A stretch of DNA of 64,000 nucleotides from Lithobates sylvaticus (GCA_028564925.1 CM053029.1:610923486-610987485); one strand, 5' to 3'; shown: positions 1 through 12,424, counted from the stretch's first letter. Numbers and translations are program-made. Notes: a model not told the origin generated them from the letters alone.

Positions 1-639
1 TTTTAAAAACTAACGTTTTTTCGGGAGCAGTCATTTTAATGATGCATAAAGTGAAAAAAAAAAAAAGTGAAATTTTCCTTTAAATATGGTACCTGGGGGG
101 TGTCTAAAGTATGCCTGTGAAGTGGCATGTGTTTCCCGTGTTTAGAACTGTCCTTGCACAAAATGACATTTGTAAAGGAAAAAAAGAAGCCATTTAAAAC
201 CACTTGCGGCTTTAGGTTTGATCTTAAGTAGAATCTGAACAGGTACATTATGAAGTGTAGCTCCATCCCAAAAAAATCTATTTTTAAGCTTTTTGGAGAA
301 CATAGGGAGGGGTTATCACCCCTGTAACATTTGCTGTCTTTGCACATCTGTTCAGAACATGTCACCTCACTTTCCGTCCCAATGACAAATGTTTTTGGAA
401 AAGTGGGGTTTTTAATTGAAACAAGGATTGGTGATAAAGTATCAGTAGAGAGGAGATACCTTTTTCCCAAATTAAATCTAACAGGATAGAATTTCCCTTC
501 CTAGGGGTAGATTTTCCTCTCACTTCCTGTTTTCTCTTTCCATTTGCAAGTAGGAGTCGTTTGTAAGTTGGATGTTTGAAAGTAGGGGCCTGGCGTATAT
601 ACTCTGCAGAAATTTGCCCTATTAGATGTTGGTGTAGCC

Positions 640-1120
640 ACAAGACTGGTGGGCACAGGAATGGGCCCTGCTGTGAGTTAATAGATCAAGATTTGTAATT
701 GCATGCACCTGTTGAACAGGGCAGAAAAATTGGGGGTGGTGGTGGTGGTGGTGGACGGTTTTGCCACAAGACTGTAAGCTCTCACAGTTACTCTTGGTGG
801 GCGCAGGAATGGGCCCTGCTGTGAGTTATTAGATCAAGATTTGTAATTGCAAGCACCTGATGAACAGGGCAGAAAAATTGGGCCTTTGGCGGTGGTGGTG
901 GACGGTGTTGCCACAAGACTGTAGGCCCTCATAGTTACTCTTGGTGGGCGCAGGAATGGGCCCTGCTGTGAGTTATTAGATCAAGATTTGTAATTGCAAG
1001 CACCTGATGAACAGGGCAGAAAAATTGGGCCTTTGGCGGTGGTGGTGGACGGTGTTTGCCACAAGACTGCAGGCCCTCATAGTTACTCTTGGTGGGCGCA
1101 GGAATGGGCCCTGCTGTGAA
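640..1120. repeat. Tandem array A1, unit about 147 bp
   Basis: About three and a third units with starts near 644, 796, 939 and 1090. Each unit contains a GGGCGCAGGAATGGGCCC block, a CACCTGATGAACAGGGC block and a GGTGGTGGTGG tract. It lies downstream of the transposase stop codon and is present in the second hAT copy with about one more unit, so it belongs to the transposon. Confidence 0.85.
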
Positions 1121-1129
1121 CTATTAGAT

Positions 1130-2075
1130 CAAGATTTGTAATTACCCGCCCCCTGTTAAACAGGGGCTGAAAAAATTGTGCCTTAGGCACTGGTGCTGGT
1201 GCCACAACACTGCAACCCCTCACAGAGACTGTACTTGGAGCACAGCAGTCACACGTGTTGCGAAGCATTTTTTTATAAAAATTGTATGTACACGCCCCTG
1301 TTAAACAGGGGCTGAAAAATTGTGCCTTAGGCACTGGTGCTGGTGCCACAACACTGCAACCCGGCCCTCACAGATACTGTACTTGGAGCACAGCAGTCAC
1401 ACGTGTTGCGAAGCATTTTTTTAAAAAATTGTAAGTACACGCCCCTGTTAAACAGGGGCTGAAAAATTGTGCCTTAGGCACTGGTGCTGGTGCCACAACA
1501 CTGCAACCCGGCCCTCACAGATACTGTACTTGGAGCACAGCAGTCACACGTGTTGCGAAGCATTTTTTTTTAAAAATTGTAAGTACACGCCCCTGTTAAA
1601 CAGGGCTGAAAAATTGTGCCTTAGGCACTGGTGCTGGTGCCACAACACTGCAACCCGGCCCTCACAGATACTGTACTTGGAGCACAGCAGTCACACGTGT
1701 TGCGAAGCATTTTTTTAAAAAATTGTAAGTACACGCCCCTGTTAAACAGGGCTGAAAAATTGTGCCTTAGGCACTGGTGCTGGTGCCACAACACTGCAAC
1801 CCGGCCCTCACAGATACTGTACTTGGAGCACAGCAGTCACACGTGTTGCGAAGCATTTTTTTAAAAAATTGTAAGTACCCGCCCCTGTTAAACAGGGGCT
1901 GAAAAATTGTGCCTTAGGCACTGGTGCTGGTGCCACAACACTGCAACACGGCCCTCACAGAGACTGTACTTGGAGCACAGCAGTCACACGTGTTGCGAAG
2001 CATTTTTTTTAAAAAATTGTAAGTACACGCCCCTGTTAAACAGGGGCTGAAAAATTGTGCCTTAGGCACTGGTGT
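1130..2075. repeat. Tandem array A2, unit about 147 bp, diverged relative of A1
   Basis: About six and a half units, each with the perfect inverted repeat CCCCTGTTAAACAGGGG, then a GTGCCTTAGGCAC inverted repeat, then GGAGCACAGCAGTCACACGT. The unit aligns with A1 through the ACAGGGSYRGAAAAATTG block, so A1 and A2 descend from one repeat. Spurious ORFs rich in Cys, His and Trp arise on both strands because the unit length is near a multiple of three. Confidence 0.85.
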
Positions 2076-2180
2076 GGTGGCATGGATCATTGAGGAGGAG
2101 GAAGAGGATAGTCAGTGAACATAAGAGGACAGTCACTCAGCATCAGCATAGGCAGTCTTGAAGGGATGTGACATTAAAAA

Positions 2181-5100
2181 TTATTCGGTTATATCCGCCT
2201 CAGGTGCCTGGTAGCTGGTGGTGATCCAAGACTGATTCATTTTGATGAATGTCAGTCGATCAACCGAGGCGGTGGACAGGCGCACCCTATGATCAGTCAC
2301 AAATCCTCCAGCAGCACTGAATGTGCGTTCGGAAAGAACGCTGGAGGCAGGACAGGCCAGTAGCTCAATTGCATACTGTGCAAGCTCTGGCCAGTGATCC
2401 ATCCTCAGGACCCAGTAAGCCAGAGGATTTTCGGTGGGAAAGGTGTCCAAGTCTGACCTTGCCCCAAGGTATTCCTGCACCATGTATATCAGACGCTGGC
2501 GATGGTTGCTGAACCGATCATACCTTGGGGCTGCGGACTAAAAAATTGTCTGAACGCATCGGTCAGACGTCCACCTTCCCCACCGCTCCTTCTGCCACTG
2601 ACCGAAGCCTCAGCAACTCGTCGCCCAGGACCAGGAGTTTGTAGCCTCCCAGTTTCTGGGAACGCGTTGCACAGACCTTTCTGCAAGGCCTCCCTGAGAT
2701 GTCTCATCCTCTGCTCCCTCTGCGACGGCAAGATAAGGTCCGCAACCTTACCCTTGTACCGCGGATCAAGGAGAGTGGCCAGCCAGTAATGGTCCCTCTC
2801 CTTGATCCGAAGAACACGAGGATCCTTCCGCAGGCTTTGCAGGATCAGGGAGGCCATGCAGCGTAGGTTAGCTGAGGCATTCGGTCCGGAGTCTTCTGGG
2901 TCACTGAGGATGACATGATCGCCAGCCACCTCCTCCCAGCCACGTACAAGTCCACTGGCTTGTTGGGACTGTACATCATCCCTAAAAGACTGCTGCTGCT
3001 GATGCTGAGTGCCAGGCTCCACCTCCATGCTCACACAATCCTCCTCCTCCTCCTCCTCCTCCTCCTCCTCATCCTCTTCCTGTGTGATGGGTGGGACAGA
3101 AGGAACACTGTCCGGATAAAGGGGGCCTTGAGAGGCAAGGAAGTCCTCCTCTTCCTGCCTCTGTTCTGCCTCAAGTGCCCTGTCCATTATCCCACGCAGC
3201 GTATGCTCCAACAGGTGGACAAGAGGGACAGTGTCACTGATGCATGCACTGTCACTGCTCACCATCCTCGTGGCCTCCTCAAATGGTGAGAGGACAGTGC
3301 ATGCATCCCTGATCATGCTCCACTGACGTGGGGAAAAAAAACCAAGCTCCCCTGACCCTGTCCTGGTGCCGTAGTCGCAAAGGTACTCATTGATGGCCCT
3401 CTGCTGCGTGTGCAGTCGCTGCAGCATGGCCAACGTTGAGTTCCACCTGGTGGGCATGTCAGATATTAGGCGGTTCTTGGGCAGGTTCAGCTCCTTTTGC
3501 AGCTCAGTCAGCCGAGCACTGGCATTATAAGATCGGCGGAAATGCACACAGACTTTCCTGGCCTGCCTCAGGACATCCTGTAAGCCTGGGAACCTGCCCA
3601 AGAACCGCTGCACCACCAGGTTGAGGACGTGAGCCATGCAGGGCACATGGGTGAGCTGCCCCTGTCGCAGGGCGGAGAGGAGGTTGGTGCCATTGTCAGA
3701 AACGACCATTCCTGGCTTAAGCTGACGTGGCGTCAACCACCTCTCGGCCTGCCCCTGCAGAGCTGCCAGAACCTCTGGCCCAGTGTGGCTCCTGTCCCCC
3801 AAACACACCAGCGCAAGCACGGCATGGCATCTTTTTGCCTGCGTACTTGCGTAGCCCCTTGTACGCCTACGGAGCACCGCTGGTTCCAAGGACAGAGCAC
3901 TGGAGGAAGAAGAAGAGGAGGGGGTGGAGGAGAGAGGTGTGTCACAACCAGTAGCAGTAGTCGCGTTTTGGAGGCGTGGTGGCGGAACAACCTCCAACAC
4001 TACTGCACCTTGTCCTGCATCCCTCCCAGCTGCCAATAGAGTGACCCAATGGGCCGTGAAAGAAAGGTACCGTCCCTGTCCATGCCTGCTGGACCATGAG
4101 TCAGCGGTAATATGCACCTTACCGCTGACCGCCCTGTCCAGCGAGGCATGGACATTGCCCTCCACATGCCGGTAGAGAGACGGAATCGCCTTCCGCGAGA
4201 AAAAGTGGCGTTTGGGAACCTGCCACTGAGGAACCGCACATTGAACAAACTCACGGAAGGGGCCGAGTCTACCAACTGAAAAGGCAGCAGTTGAAGTGCT
4301 AGCAATTTAGCAAGGCTAGCATTCAACCGCTGGGCATGTGGATGGCTGGGAGTGTACTTCTTTCTACGGTCCAGCAGCTGGGGCAGGGAAATTTGCCTGC
4401 TGCAATCGGACGTCGGTGTACTGCAAGTACTTGGTTGTGACACACCGAATTCTACACCTTCAGTCCTCTCAGAGCAGCTTTCAGAGAGGACTGAAGGTGT
4501 AGTGGGGATGGAGATCCCAGCTGAGGAGGAGCAAGGAGAGGTCCGCTTTAGTTCTTTGGTGTGGGTCTTTTATGTGTGCCTGCCAACGAGCTGCATGGCA
4601 GGTCGCCATATGTCTGGTCATGCTTGTCGTGCCCAAGCGGCTGATGTTTTGGCCACGCGAGATACGCTTGAGACAAATATTGCAAATAGCAGTGGTGCGA
4701 TCTGCTGCACTCGTCTCAAAAAAGGCCCACACCAAAGAACTTTTCTGATAACGTGCAGAGGCAGCGCCCTGCACAGGCGGAGCTCTGCGGTGTTGTACAG
4801 TTGCTGTGCTGGCCTCTACCTGGCCTCCAGGGGGCATCCTGCCTCGTTGGACATGTGACGCCGCATCCTCCTCCTCCTCGTCCTCCTCCTCATCCTCTCT
4901 CCCTTGAGGCACCCACGTGGAGTCAGTGACCTCATCATCCCCTCCCTCTTCACCACTAGAGCAAACCTGGCAGTAAGCTGCAGCTGGTGGAACTGTACTG
5001 CCAGATTCCTCAAGCTGGGTATCGTCATCCGAGCCTTCGAATCGTTGGGCATCCTCCTGGAGCATGTACCCAACACTGTGCTCAAAGAGTTCGGGGGACT

Positions 5101-5406
5101 CCTCAGGAGGACATGGTGGGTCTAGGGAAGGGGTGGCTGATGATGCTCTGTCAGTACCCTGAGCCTGGGTGAGAGAGGATGAGGAGGATGAGGAGGGCTT
5201 GGTCATCCATTCTACCAAGCCTTCAGCATGATGCGGCTCCACATGTCCAGCTGCCGAAAACAAAGACGCGCGTGTCCCATGGCCACGTGCTGATGACGAT
5301 GCACGACCACGTCCACGTCCACGGCCACGTCCACTAGAAACAGAGCCTGCCTGCCCTGTGTTCTTGGCTCTGCACGCTCTGCCTCCCCTTGGCGGTCTTC
5401 CAGCCA
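2181..5406 (-). pseudogene. BED-finger hAT transposase, copy 1, broken by frameshifts
   Basis: Transposase for the surrounding hAT element, about 1070 codons. The likely start is the ATG at 5406 (MAGRPPRGGR); an upstream in-frame ATG falls in the tandem array and is less likely. Residues 1-220 are low-complexity (Ser/Glu/Arg-Gly). A BED zinc finger follows near residues 220-272 (CNIC, then HMATCH). The RNase-H-like core shows ITADSW (Asp codon 4100-4102), VVSDNGTN (Asp codon 3697-3699), CMAHVLN and PTRWNST. The C-terminal dimerisation region has LSERTFSAAG (Glu codon 2328-2330) and ends at 2181, so the D/D/E triad is visible. Against the second copy there are three single-base frame breaks (near 4550, 4258 and 2515). 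A nuclear DNA-binding protein is expected from the family. Confidence 0.93.
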
Positions 5407-5409
5407 TTG

Positions 5410-8400
5410 TAGTCGGTAGTCCTGTGGGTGCTGCTGAGAAGAAAAATATAGGAGCTCTGTGTGATGCCACTAACACACTAGAAGTCCTATGGGTGCTTCT
5501 GCAAAGAAAATAGAGGAGCTCTGTGTGATGCCACTAACACACTAGAAGTCCTGTGGGTGCTTATGCAAAGAAAATAGAGGAGCTCTGTGTGATGCCACTA
5601 ACACACTAGAAGTCCTGTGGGTGCTGCTGAGAAGAATATATAGGAGCTCTGTGTGATGCCACTAACACACTAGAAGTCCTATGGGTGCTTCTGCAAAGAA
5701 AATAGAGGAGCTCTGTGTGATGCCACTAACACACTAGAAGTCCTGTGGGTGCTTCTGCAAAGAAAATAGAGGAGCTCTGTGTGATGCCACTAACACACTA
5801 GAAGTCCTGTGGGTGCTTATGCAAAGAAAATAGAGGAGCTCTGTGTGATGCCACTAACACACTAGAAGTCCTGTGGGTGCTGCTGAGAAGAATATATAGG
5901 AGCTCTGTGTGATGCCACTAACACACACTAGAAGTCCTATGGGTGCTTCTGCAAAGAAAATAGAGGAGCTCTGTGTGATGCCACTAACACACTAGAAGTC
6001 CTGTGGGTGCTTCTGCAAAGAAAATAGAGGAGCTCTGTGTGATGCCACTAACACACTAGAAGTCCTGTGGGTGCTTATGCAAAGAAAATAGAGGAGCTCT
6101 GTGTGATGCCACTAACACACTAGAAGTCCTGTGGGTGCTTCTGCAAAGAAAATAGAGGAGCTCTGTGTGATGCCACTAACACACTAGAAGTCCTGTGGGT
6201 GCTTATGCAAAGAAAATAGAGGAGCTCTGTGTGATGCCACTAACACACTAGAAGTCCTGTGGGTGCTTATGCAAAGAAAAATAGAGGAGCTCTGTGTGAT
6301 GCCACTAACACACTAGAAGTCCTGTGGGTGCTTCTGCAAAGAAAATAGAGGAGCTCTGTGTGATGCACTAACACACTAGAAGTCCTTTGGGTGCTTATGC
6401 AAAGAAAATAGAGGAGCTCTGTGTGATGCCACTAACACACTAGAAGTCCTGTGGGTGCTTCTGCAAAGAAAATAGAGGAGCTCTGTGTGATGCCACTAAC
6501 ACACTAGAAGTCCTGTGGGTGCTTATGCAAAGAAAATAGAGGAGCTCTGTGTGATGCCACTAACACACTAGAAGTCCTGTGGGTGCTTATGCAAAGAAAA
6601 TAGAGGAGCTCTGTGTGATGCCACTAACACACTAGAAGTCCTGTGGGTGCTTCTGCAAAGAAAATAGAGGAGCTCTGTGTGATGCCACTAACACACTAGA
6701 AGTCCTGTGGGTGCTTATGCAAAGAAAATAGAGGAGCTCTGTGTGATGCCACTAACACACTAGAAGTCCTGTGGGTGCTGCTGAGAAGAATATATAGGAG
6801 CTCTGTGTGATGCCACTAACACACTAGAAGTCCTATGGGTGCTTCTGCAAAGAAAATAGAGGAGCTCTGTGTGATGCCACTAACACACTAGAAGTCCTGT
6901 GGGTGCTTATGCAAAGAAAATAGAGGAGCTCTGTGTGATGCCACTAACACACTAGAAGTCCTGTGGGTGCTTCTGCAAAGAAAATAGAGGAGCTCTGTGT
7001 GATGCCACTAACACACTAGAAGTCCTGTGGGTGCTTATGCAAAGAAAATAGAGGAGCTCTGTGTGATGCCACTAACACACTAGAAGTCCTGTGGGTGCTG
7101 CTGAGAAGAATATATAGGAGCTCTGTGTGATGCCACTAACACACTAGAAGTCCTATGGGTGCTTCTGCAAAGAAAATAGAGGAGCTCTGTGTGATGGGAC
7201 TAACACACTTCAAGTCCTATAGGTGCTTCTGGGAACAAAATATAGCTCTGTGTGTGTGATGGGACTAACACACTTCAAGTCCTATAGGTGCTTCTGGGAA
7301 GAAAATATAGCTCTGTGTGTGTGATGGGACTAACACACTTCAAGTCCTATAGGTGCTTCTGGGAAGAAAATATAGCTCTGTGTGTGTGATGGGACTAACA
7401 CACTTCAAGTCCTATAGGTGCTTCTGGGAAGAAAATATAGCTCTGTGTGTGTAATGGGACTAACACACTTCAAGTCCTATAGGTGCTTCTGGGAACAAAA
7501 TATAGCTCTGTGTGTGTGATGGGACTAACACACTTCAAGTCCTATAGGTGCTTCTGGGAACAAAATATAGCTCTGTGTGTGTGATGGGACTAACACACTT
7601 CAAGTCCTATAGGTGCTTCTGGGAACAAAATATAGCTCTGTGTGTGTGATGGGACTAACACACTTCAAGTCCTATAGGTGCTTCTGGGAACAAAATATAG
7701 CTCTGTGTGTGTGATGGGACTAACACACTTCAAGTCCTATAGGTGCTTCTGGGAAGAAAATATAGCTCTGTGTGTGTAATGGGACTAACACACTTCAAGT
7801 CCTATAGGTGCTTCTGGGAACAAAATATAGCTCTGTGTGTGTAATGGGACTAACACACTTCAAGTCCTATAGGTGCTTCTGGGAACAAAATATAGCTCTG
7901 TGTGTGTGATGGGACTAACACACTTCAAGTCCTATAGGTGCTTCTGGGAACAAAATATAGCTCTGTGTGTGTGATGGGACTAACACACTTCAAGTCCTAT
8001 AGGTGCTTCTGGGAACAAAATATAGCTCTGTGTGTGTGATGGGACTAACACACTTCAAGTCCTATAGGTGCTTCTGGAAGAAAATATAGCTCTGTGTGTG
8101 TAATGGGACTAACACACTTCAAGTCCTATAGGTGCTTCTGGGAAGAAAATATAGCTCTGTGTGTGTAATGGGACTAACACACTTCAAGTCCTATAGGTGC
8201 TTCTGGGAAGAAAATATAGCTCTGTGTGTGTAATGGGACTAACACACTTCAAGTCCTATAGGTGCTTCTGGGAAGAAAATATAGCTCTGTGTGTGTAATG
8301 GGACTAACACACTTCAAGTCCTATAGGTGCCTCTGGGAACAAAATATAGCTCTGTGTGTGTGATGGGACTAACACACTTCAAGTCCTATAGGTGCTTCTG

Positions 8401-9030
8401 GGAAGAAAATATAGCTCTGTGTGTGTAATGGGACTAACACACTTCAAGTCCTATAGGTGCTTCTGGGAAGAAAATATAGCTCTGTGTGTGTAATGGGACT
8501 AACACACTTCAAGTCCTATAGGTGCTTCTGGGAAGAAAATATAGCTCTGTGTGTGTAATGGGACTAACACACTTCAAGTCCTATAAGTGCCTCTGGGAAC
8601 AAAATATAGCTCTGTGTGTGTGATGGGACTAACACACTTCAAGTCCTATAGGTGCTTCTGGGAACAAAATATAGCTCTGTGTGTGTAATGGGACTAACAC
8701 ACTTCAAGTCCTATAGGTGCCTCTGGGAACAAAATATAGGAGCTCTGCCTGCCTGCCACGAACACACTACAAGTCCTATAGGTGCTTCTGGTAACAAAAT
8801 ATAGGAGCTCTGCCTGCCTGCCACGAACACACTACAAGTCCTATAGGTGCTTCTGGTAACAAAATATAGGAGCTCTGCCTGCCTGCCACGAACACACTAC
8901 AAGTCCTATAGGTGCTTCTGGTAACAAAATATAGGAGCTCTGCCTGCCTGCCACGAACACACTACAAGTCCTATAGGTGCTTCTGGTAACAAAATATAGT
9001 AGCTCTGCCTGCCTGCCACGAGCACACTAC
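5410..9030. repeat. Tandem array B, 64/65-bp units, about 56 copies in three domains
   Basis: Domain 1 (about 5410-7190) has 64-bp units containing GAAGTCCTGTGGGTGCTT and GAGGAGCTCTGTGTGATGCC. Domain 2 (about 7191-8735) has 65-bp units with CAAGTCCTATAGGTGCTTCT and TGTGTGTGATGGGACTAAC. Domain 3 (about 8736-9030) has four to five units with CTGCCTGCCTGCCACGAAC. All domains share the AAGTCCTRTRGGTGCTTCTG core. The array sits between the transposase start codon and the right-end TATA box, so it would be in the leader or an intron of a transposase transcript. The second copy has a shorter, more degraded version. Confidence 0.92.
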
Positions 9031-9184
9031 AAGCCCCTCTTTCTCAATCAATCTTTGTAACTGAATCTATCTAACTCAATCTCTGTAAGTGAATCTCTCT
9101 AACTATCTAAATGCAGCAGAGTGTCACAGAATCAGCCTGCTCAATCTGCGCCGGAACAGCATGTGACCGGCGCAGACGGCGTGG

Positions 9185-9335
9185 CGGCGTTTTATAGGGG
9201 GGGGGTGTGTACTACAGCCCCTGAGCTGTAATTGGCTACAGGCGTCCTGCCTGTAGCCAATTATGGCTCTTCGAGTTTCCGGGGCTGTGATTGGCCAAGC
9301 ATGCGGGGTCACAGTGCATGCTTGGCCAATCATCA
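9185..9335 (-). promoter_or_regulatory. Putative transposase promoter: TATA box plus inverted CCAAT hairpins
   Basis: On the minus strand a CCCCTATAAAA motif lies at about 9189-9199. Two strong inverted repeats follow toward the right end: 9229-9262 (TAATTGGCTACAGG paired with CCTGTAGCCAATTA) and 9289-9331 (GATTGGCCAAGCATGC paired with GCATGCTTGGCCAATC). Both carry CCAAT boxes in both orientations. The relatives at 18724 and 21242 keep the hairpins and a TATA-like motif (ACTATATAAGG near 19019; CTTTTATAG near 23363), about 300 bp from the same end. A promoter role is inference. Confidence 0.5.
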
Positions 9336-9339
9336 GCCA

Positions 9340-9502
9340 GCAATGCACTGCGTCGGCCGCGCCGGCCGCAATGCATTGCGGGGCCGCGCGCATCACCCGA
9401 ACGTGATGCGCGCGGCCAAAATAGTTCTGGGCTCGCCGAGCGAGCGAACGCCCGGTGCTCGATGCGAACGTGGGTTCGCATCGAGCACCGGGCCCATCCC
9501 TA
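9340..9502. other. hAT right terminal region with GTTCG/TTCGCA repeats
   Basis: The last 160 bases contain clustered inverted copies of CGAGC and TTCGCATCGAGCACCGGGC, ending in CATCCCTA. hAT transposases are known to bind short subterminal repeats, so these are candidate binding sites. The following eight bases, TTCATGAT (9503-9510), should be the target duplication; its partner lies outside the window. Confidence 0.6.
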
Positions 9503-11624
9503 TTCATGATCATGTGAATAATACGCATGGAAACAAGCACACAACGGCGTGCTTGTGGATGCACAGGCAGATCTATCAAACATACAGGTGCCCAGGGGCC
9601 TATTTAAACCTGGGCCCTGCATGGGAAGTTTTTTGGATGGTCTTTCAGCTTGTATCTCTGTTACCCTTGATCCTGATCCTGCTTGACTCTGTAATTGACC
9701 TGGCTTCCATCTGAGCTGCCTCGGGATTACCCTGGCCTGTTAATGTCTGTTCCAGGACCCAGATCTGAACCTACAACCTCTGCTGTGTCTGGCAGTATCT
9801 CTTCTAGCTGATCCACCTGAAATGCTGGACTGCTCCCTGGACAACTCCTTGGACCAGGACCAGGACAAGGGGTGGGTCAGGACGGGCAGTTGTCCTGGGC
9901 GCAATGGTTTACTGCAGGGATGGGGGCACAAGGCTGACAGCAGTAGTTACATCGGCAGTGTTTTTGACAAGCGAGTGACTATTGGGCGTAGGATCCCCTA
10001 AGCTTGCATATTGTGAATGGGGGGGGGGGGGGGGGGGGCGCAGTTTGGCATCTTTGCCCGGGGCAATGGATGACCTTGTCCCGGGACTGCCTTGGACAAT
10101 CTTGTCTTGTGCCTTGTTTTTGGTGAACCTTGAACTCTTTGCTCCTCCCATGAACTTCTTATTTAAGCCATGCCTTTGCACGTCTTGTTTGCCAGATTAT
10201 TGTGCTCTCTCCAGCCAATATCTCGCTCTTGTCACTCCTGCTGCCGTATCTTCGTTACCACTCATTACTGACCTTTGGCTTGTTCCTCAACTACGCTTCC
10301 ACTTGATCACAACCTGTACCCACTCGTTACCAACCTTTGGTTTGTTTACTGACTACACTTCCACTTGATCGCAACCTGCTATATCTGATATTGGCCCCCG
10401 GCTTGCTCACCTCCTGGTGGGGCGATCCTGAAGACTGTTACCTGGTACTGTCAGGAGCTCTAGTGAATACTGGTTAATGCTTAGACCTCACATCTCAGGT
10501 GAGCCTGCATCATCTGCCATGGTGACCTGCTTGTATACCTATCCTGCTGGTCAGTGGGGGCCTTTCTTCTTCTATAGCTACTCGTCTCTGAGCCTGACCC
10601 CTGACCATGACAGTCTGATGCCTACATGCATTACCAACTTCAACCTGCACTCTTGACCAAGATTTTGCCTAACAATTCTGTACCTCTTTGGCTGCATGCT
10701 GCCAACTTCTGCTCCCCTCTGACCTTGACCCTGCTTGTGATTTGGTGCCTTCTTGCCTGGCTTGTGACCTGGATCTGCTCTCTACTGGTCTGGGTGCCCT
10801 TATCACTGTGGTTCTGATTATCTGACTCCAGCACTTCCAAGTTGAAGTCTGTGGTTCCAGCTTCCTGGCACCTGCACCCTTCCATTGCCCTAGCAGTCAA
10901 CCTTGAGGGTGCGTGGACAGTAATTGTGCAAGAGGCCCCCCTTATCATCTCAAGCTCCTCATACAGGTTCATGATAGCAACTAATTTACCATCAGAAAGG
11001 TCAATATACGCTCAAGTCTGCACCTCCCCTGCTTGATCAGCAAAGCAACGTAGCTTCACTTCAACATCTCAGTGCTGAGCAGATGGGTCAGGATCTCCTG
11101 CATTTTAAAACACAATAGGAGCCAGAATGGTGCTCACTGATGTTTTAACAAAATACCGCCATTACGTTATTAGGACGAAACGTGTGGGGGTGTGGACAGG
11201 TCATGGTGTCATGTTGCTGGGTGAGAATGTGAGCTGACGGCTGGAGTAGCTGCATAGGCGGTCTACATAATCCATTGCCATCTGCCATTGCAAATCAGAA
11301 GTGGCCTCTGTGCTAGTGGCTGTGGGTTTAAAAACAGAAAAATTACAGCAGGAAAAAGACTGAGTAGTCCATTGAGTTCGCCTGTTTTTTTATTTGTGTT
11401 TTTTTTTTTTTTTTAAACCTGAAGTCCTCTAAACTCCCCTCCCCCATTACTGTGGGGGTAATCTTACAGTGCTGCAGGGGTTAATACAAGCTCTTGGGCC
11501 TGTCATAGGTACCCATCAAGACTGCTAACTATGCTTGTCCCCCCCCCCATTCATAGAAGCTTTACTATACAGAGCTGTCTTAATAAATGGGCACACTTGG
11601 GTGCCGCCCAGGGGCCCCAGGTGC
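9503..11624. other. Unrecognised DNA; possible old LTR remnants; G20 run
   Basis: No credible ORF. Two stretches (about 9560-9780 and 10140-10620) have a TATTTAA-type box followed by pyrimidine-rich sequence with repeated GACCTTTGGCTTG-like phrases, reminiscent of LTRs of Gypsy-like elements in amphibians. No gag or pol region is visible, so this would at most be solo LTR relics, old and partial. An uninterrupted G run lies near 10019-10038. The rest, including 10640-11624, holds nothing I can name. Confidence 0.25.
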
Positions 11625-11639
11625 ACGGTGACCGAATGA

Positions 11640-11735
11640 TCAGACAAGGTGCATGGTGACCCCATGATCAGACAAGGTACATGGTGACCCCATGATCAGA
11701 CAAGGTGCATGGTGACCCCATGATCAGACAAGGTG
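11640..11735. repeat. Short 28-bp tandem repeat
   Basis: About three and a third units containing GCATGGTGACCCCATGATCA and AGACAAGGT. Confidence 0.8.
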
Positions 11736-12003
11736 GGGGATTGTTTGGAGGGGTGCACTTACAATTTGGCCGCTTGTGCTGCTCTTTTATGACAGGAGTA
11801 ACTGCAATGTCACTCCTGTCAGAAGGAGAAGTGGCTGGCTTCTGCAGGAGAGAGGATTTAGATTTCTCCTCCCTCCTACAGGGGGCGGAAGAGAGCCGGC
11901 ACTGAGACTGAGACCTGACCTCAATCTAAGTGTGGGAGAGAAAAGAGGAGCTGCCTTCATTGCAAGTGGGGGCAGTATTTGTGATCTATGAGTACAAAGG
12001 GGG

Positions 12004-12424
12004 GGACACAACTCTGATGTATAAGACACTGTGATGGGGACACCTGATATAAGGGATGCTGTGATGGGGACACCTGATGTGAGGGGGCACTGTGATGGGT
12101 ACACATGATATACGGGGACACCTGATGTATGGGGCATTGTGATGGGGACTCCTGATATAAGGGATGCTGTGATGGGGACACCTGATGTATGGGGGCACTG
12201 TGATGAAGACACCTGATGTAAGGGGGCACTGTGATGAAGACACCTGATGTAAGGGGGCACTGTGATAAAGACACCTGATGTAAGGGGGCACTGTAATGGG
12301 TACACATGATATACAGGGACACCTGATGTAGGGGGGCACTGTGATGGGGAAACCTGATGTATGGGGCATTGTGATGGGGACACCTGATATAAGGGATGCT
12401 GTGATGGGGACACCTGATATATGG
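12004..12424. repeat. 30-bp minisatellite, left part
   Basis: About 14 units with the pattern GACACCTGATGTAAGGGGGC then ACTGTGATGG, with GATATA and GTACACATG variants. The same minisatellite resumes at 14703, so the element between (12425-14702) was inserted into it, or was bracketed by recombination. Confidence 0.85.

Larger units (their letters stand above)
1..9502 (-). mobile_element. Long autonomous-type hAT transposon, copy 1 (left end off window)
   Basis: The right end reads GGGCCCATCCCTA at 9490-9502, inverted with respect to the TAGGGATGAGCC left end seen in the second copy at 26025. Bases 1 onward match that second copy from about 26242, so roughly 217 bases of the left end lie outside the window. 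Order from the left end: subterminal region, 147-bp tandem array, transposase gene on the minus strand (2181-5406), a 64/65-bp tandem array, then a promoter-like right end. With the missing piece the element would be about 9.7 kb, very long for hAT, mostly because of the arrays. Non-autonomous relatives of the same family have 8-bp target duplications, as expected for hAT. The left target duplication of this copy cannot be checked. Confidence 0.9.

Noticed and set aside
955-1040. CTGATGA ... GAAA in array A1 units, resembling a hammerhead core
   Set aside because: The sequence between the two boxes (ACAGGGCA) forms no stem II, and no complement to the upstream AGCAC exists for stem I.
5410-9030. 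CRISPR-like regular repeats
   Set aside because: Direct tandem units with no unique spacers in a eukaryotic transposon; this is a minisatellite.
9560-10640. Possible retroviral-type element between the hAT and the minisatellite
   Set aside because: Only LTR-like promoter and pyrimidine-rich phrases are seen; no coding remnant, no paired repeat and no target duplication. Kept only as a low-confidence note.
11110-11190. CTGATGT ... GACGAAACGTGT near 11132-11178
   Set aside because: The first core box has the wrong last residue, stem II is not evident and stem I does not pair. Possibly a very old relative, not supportable.
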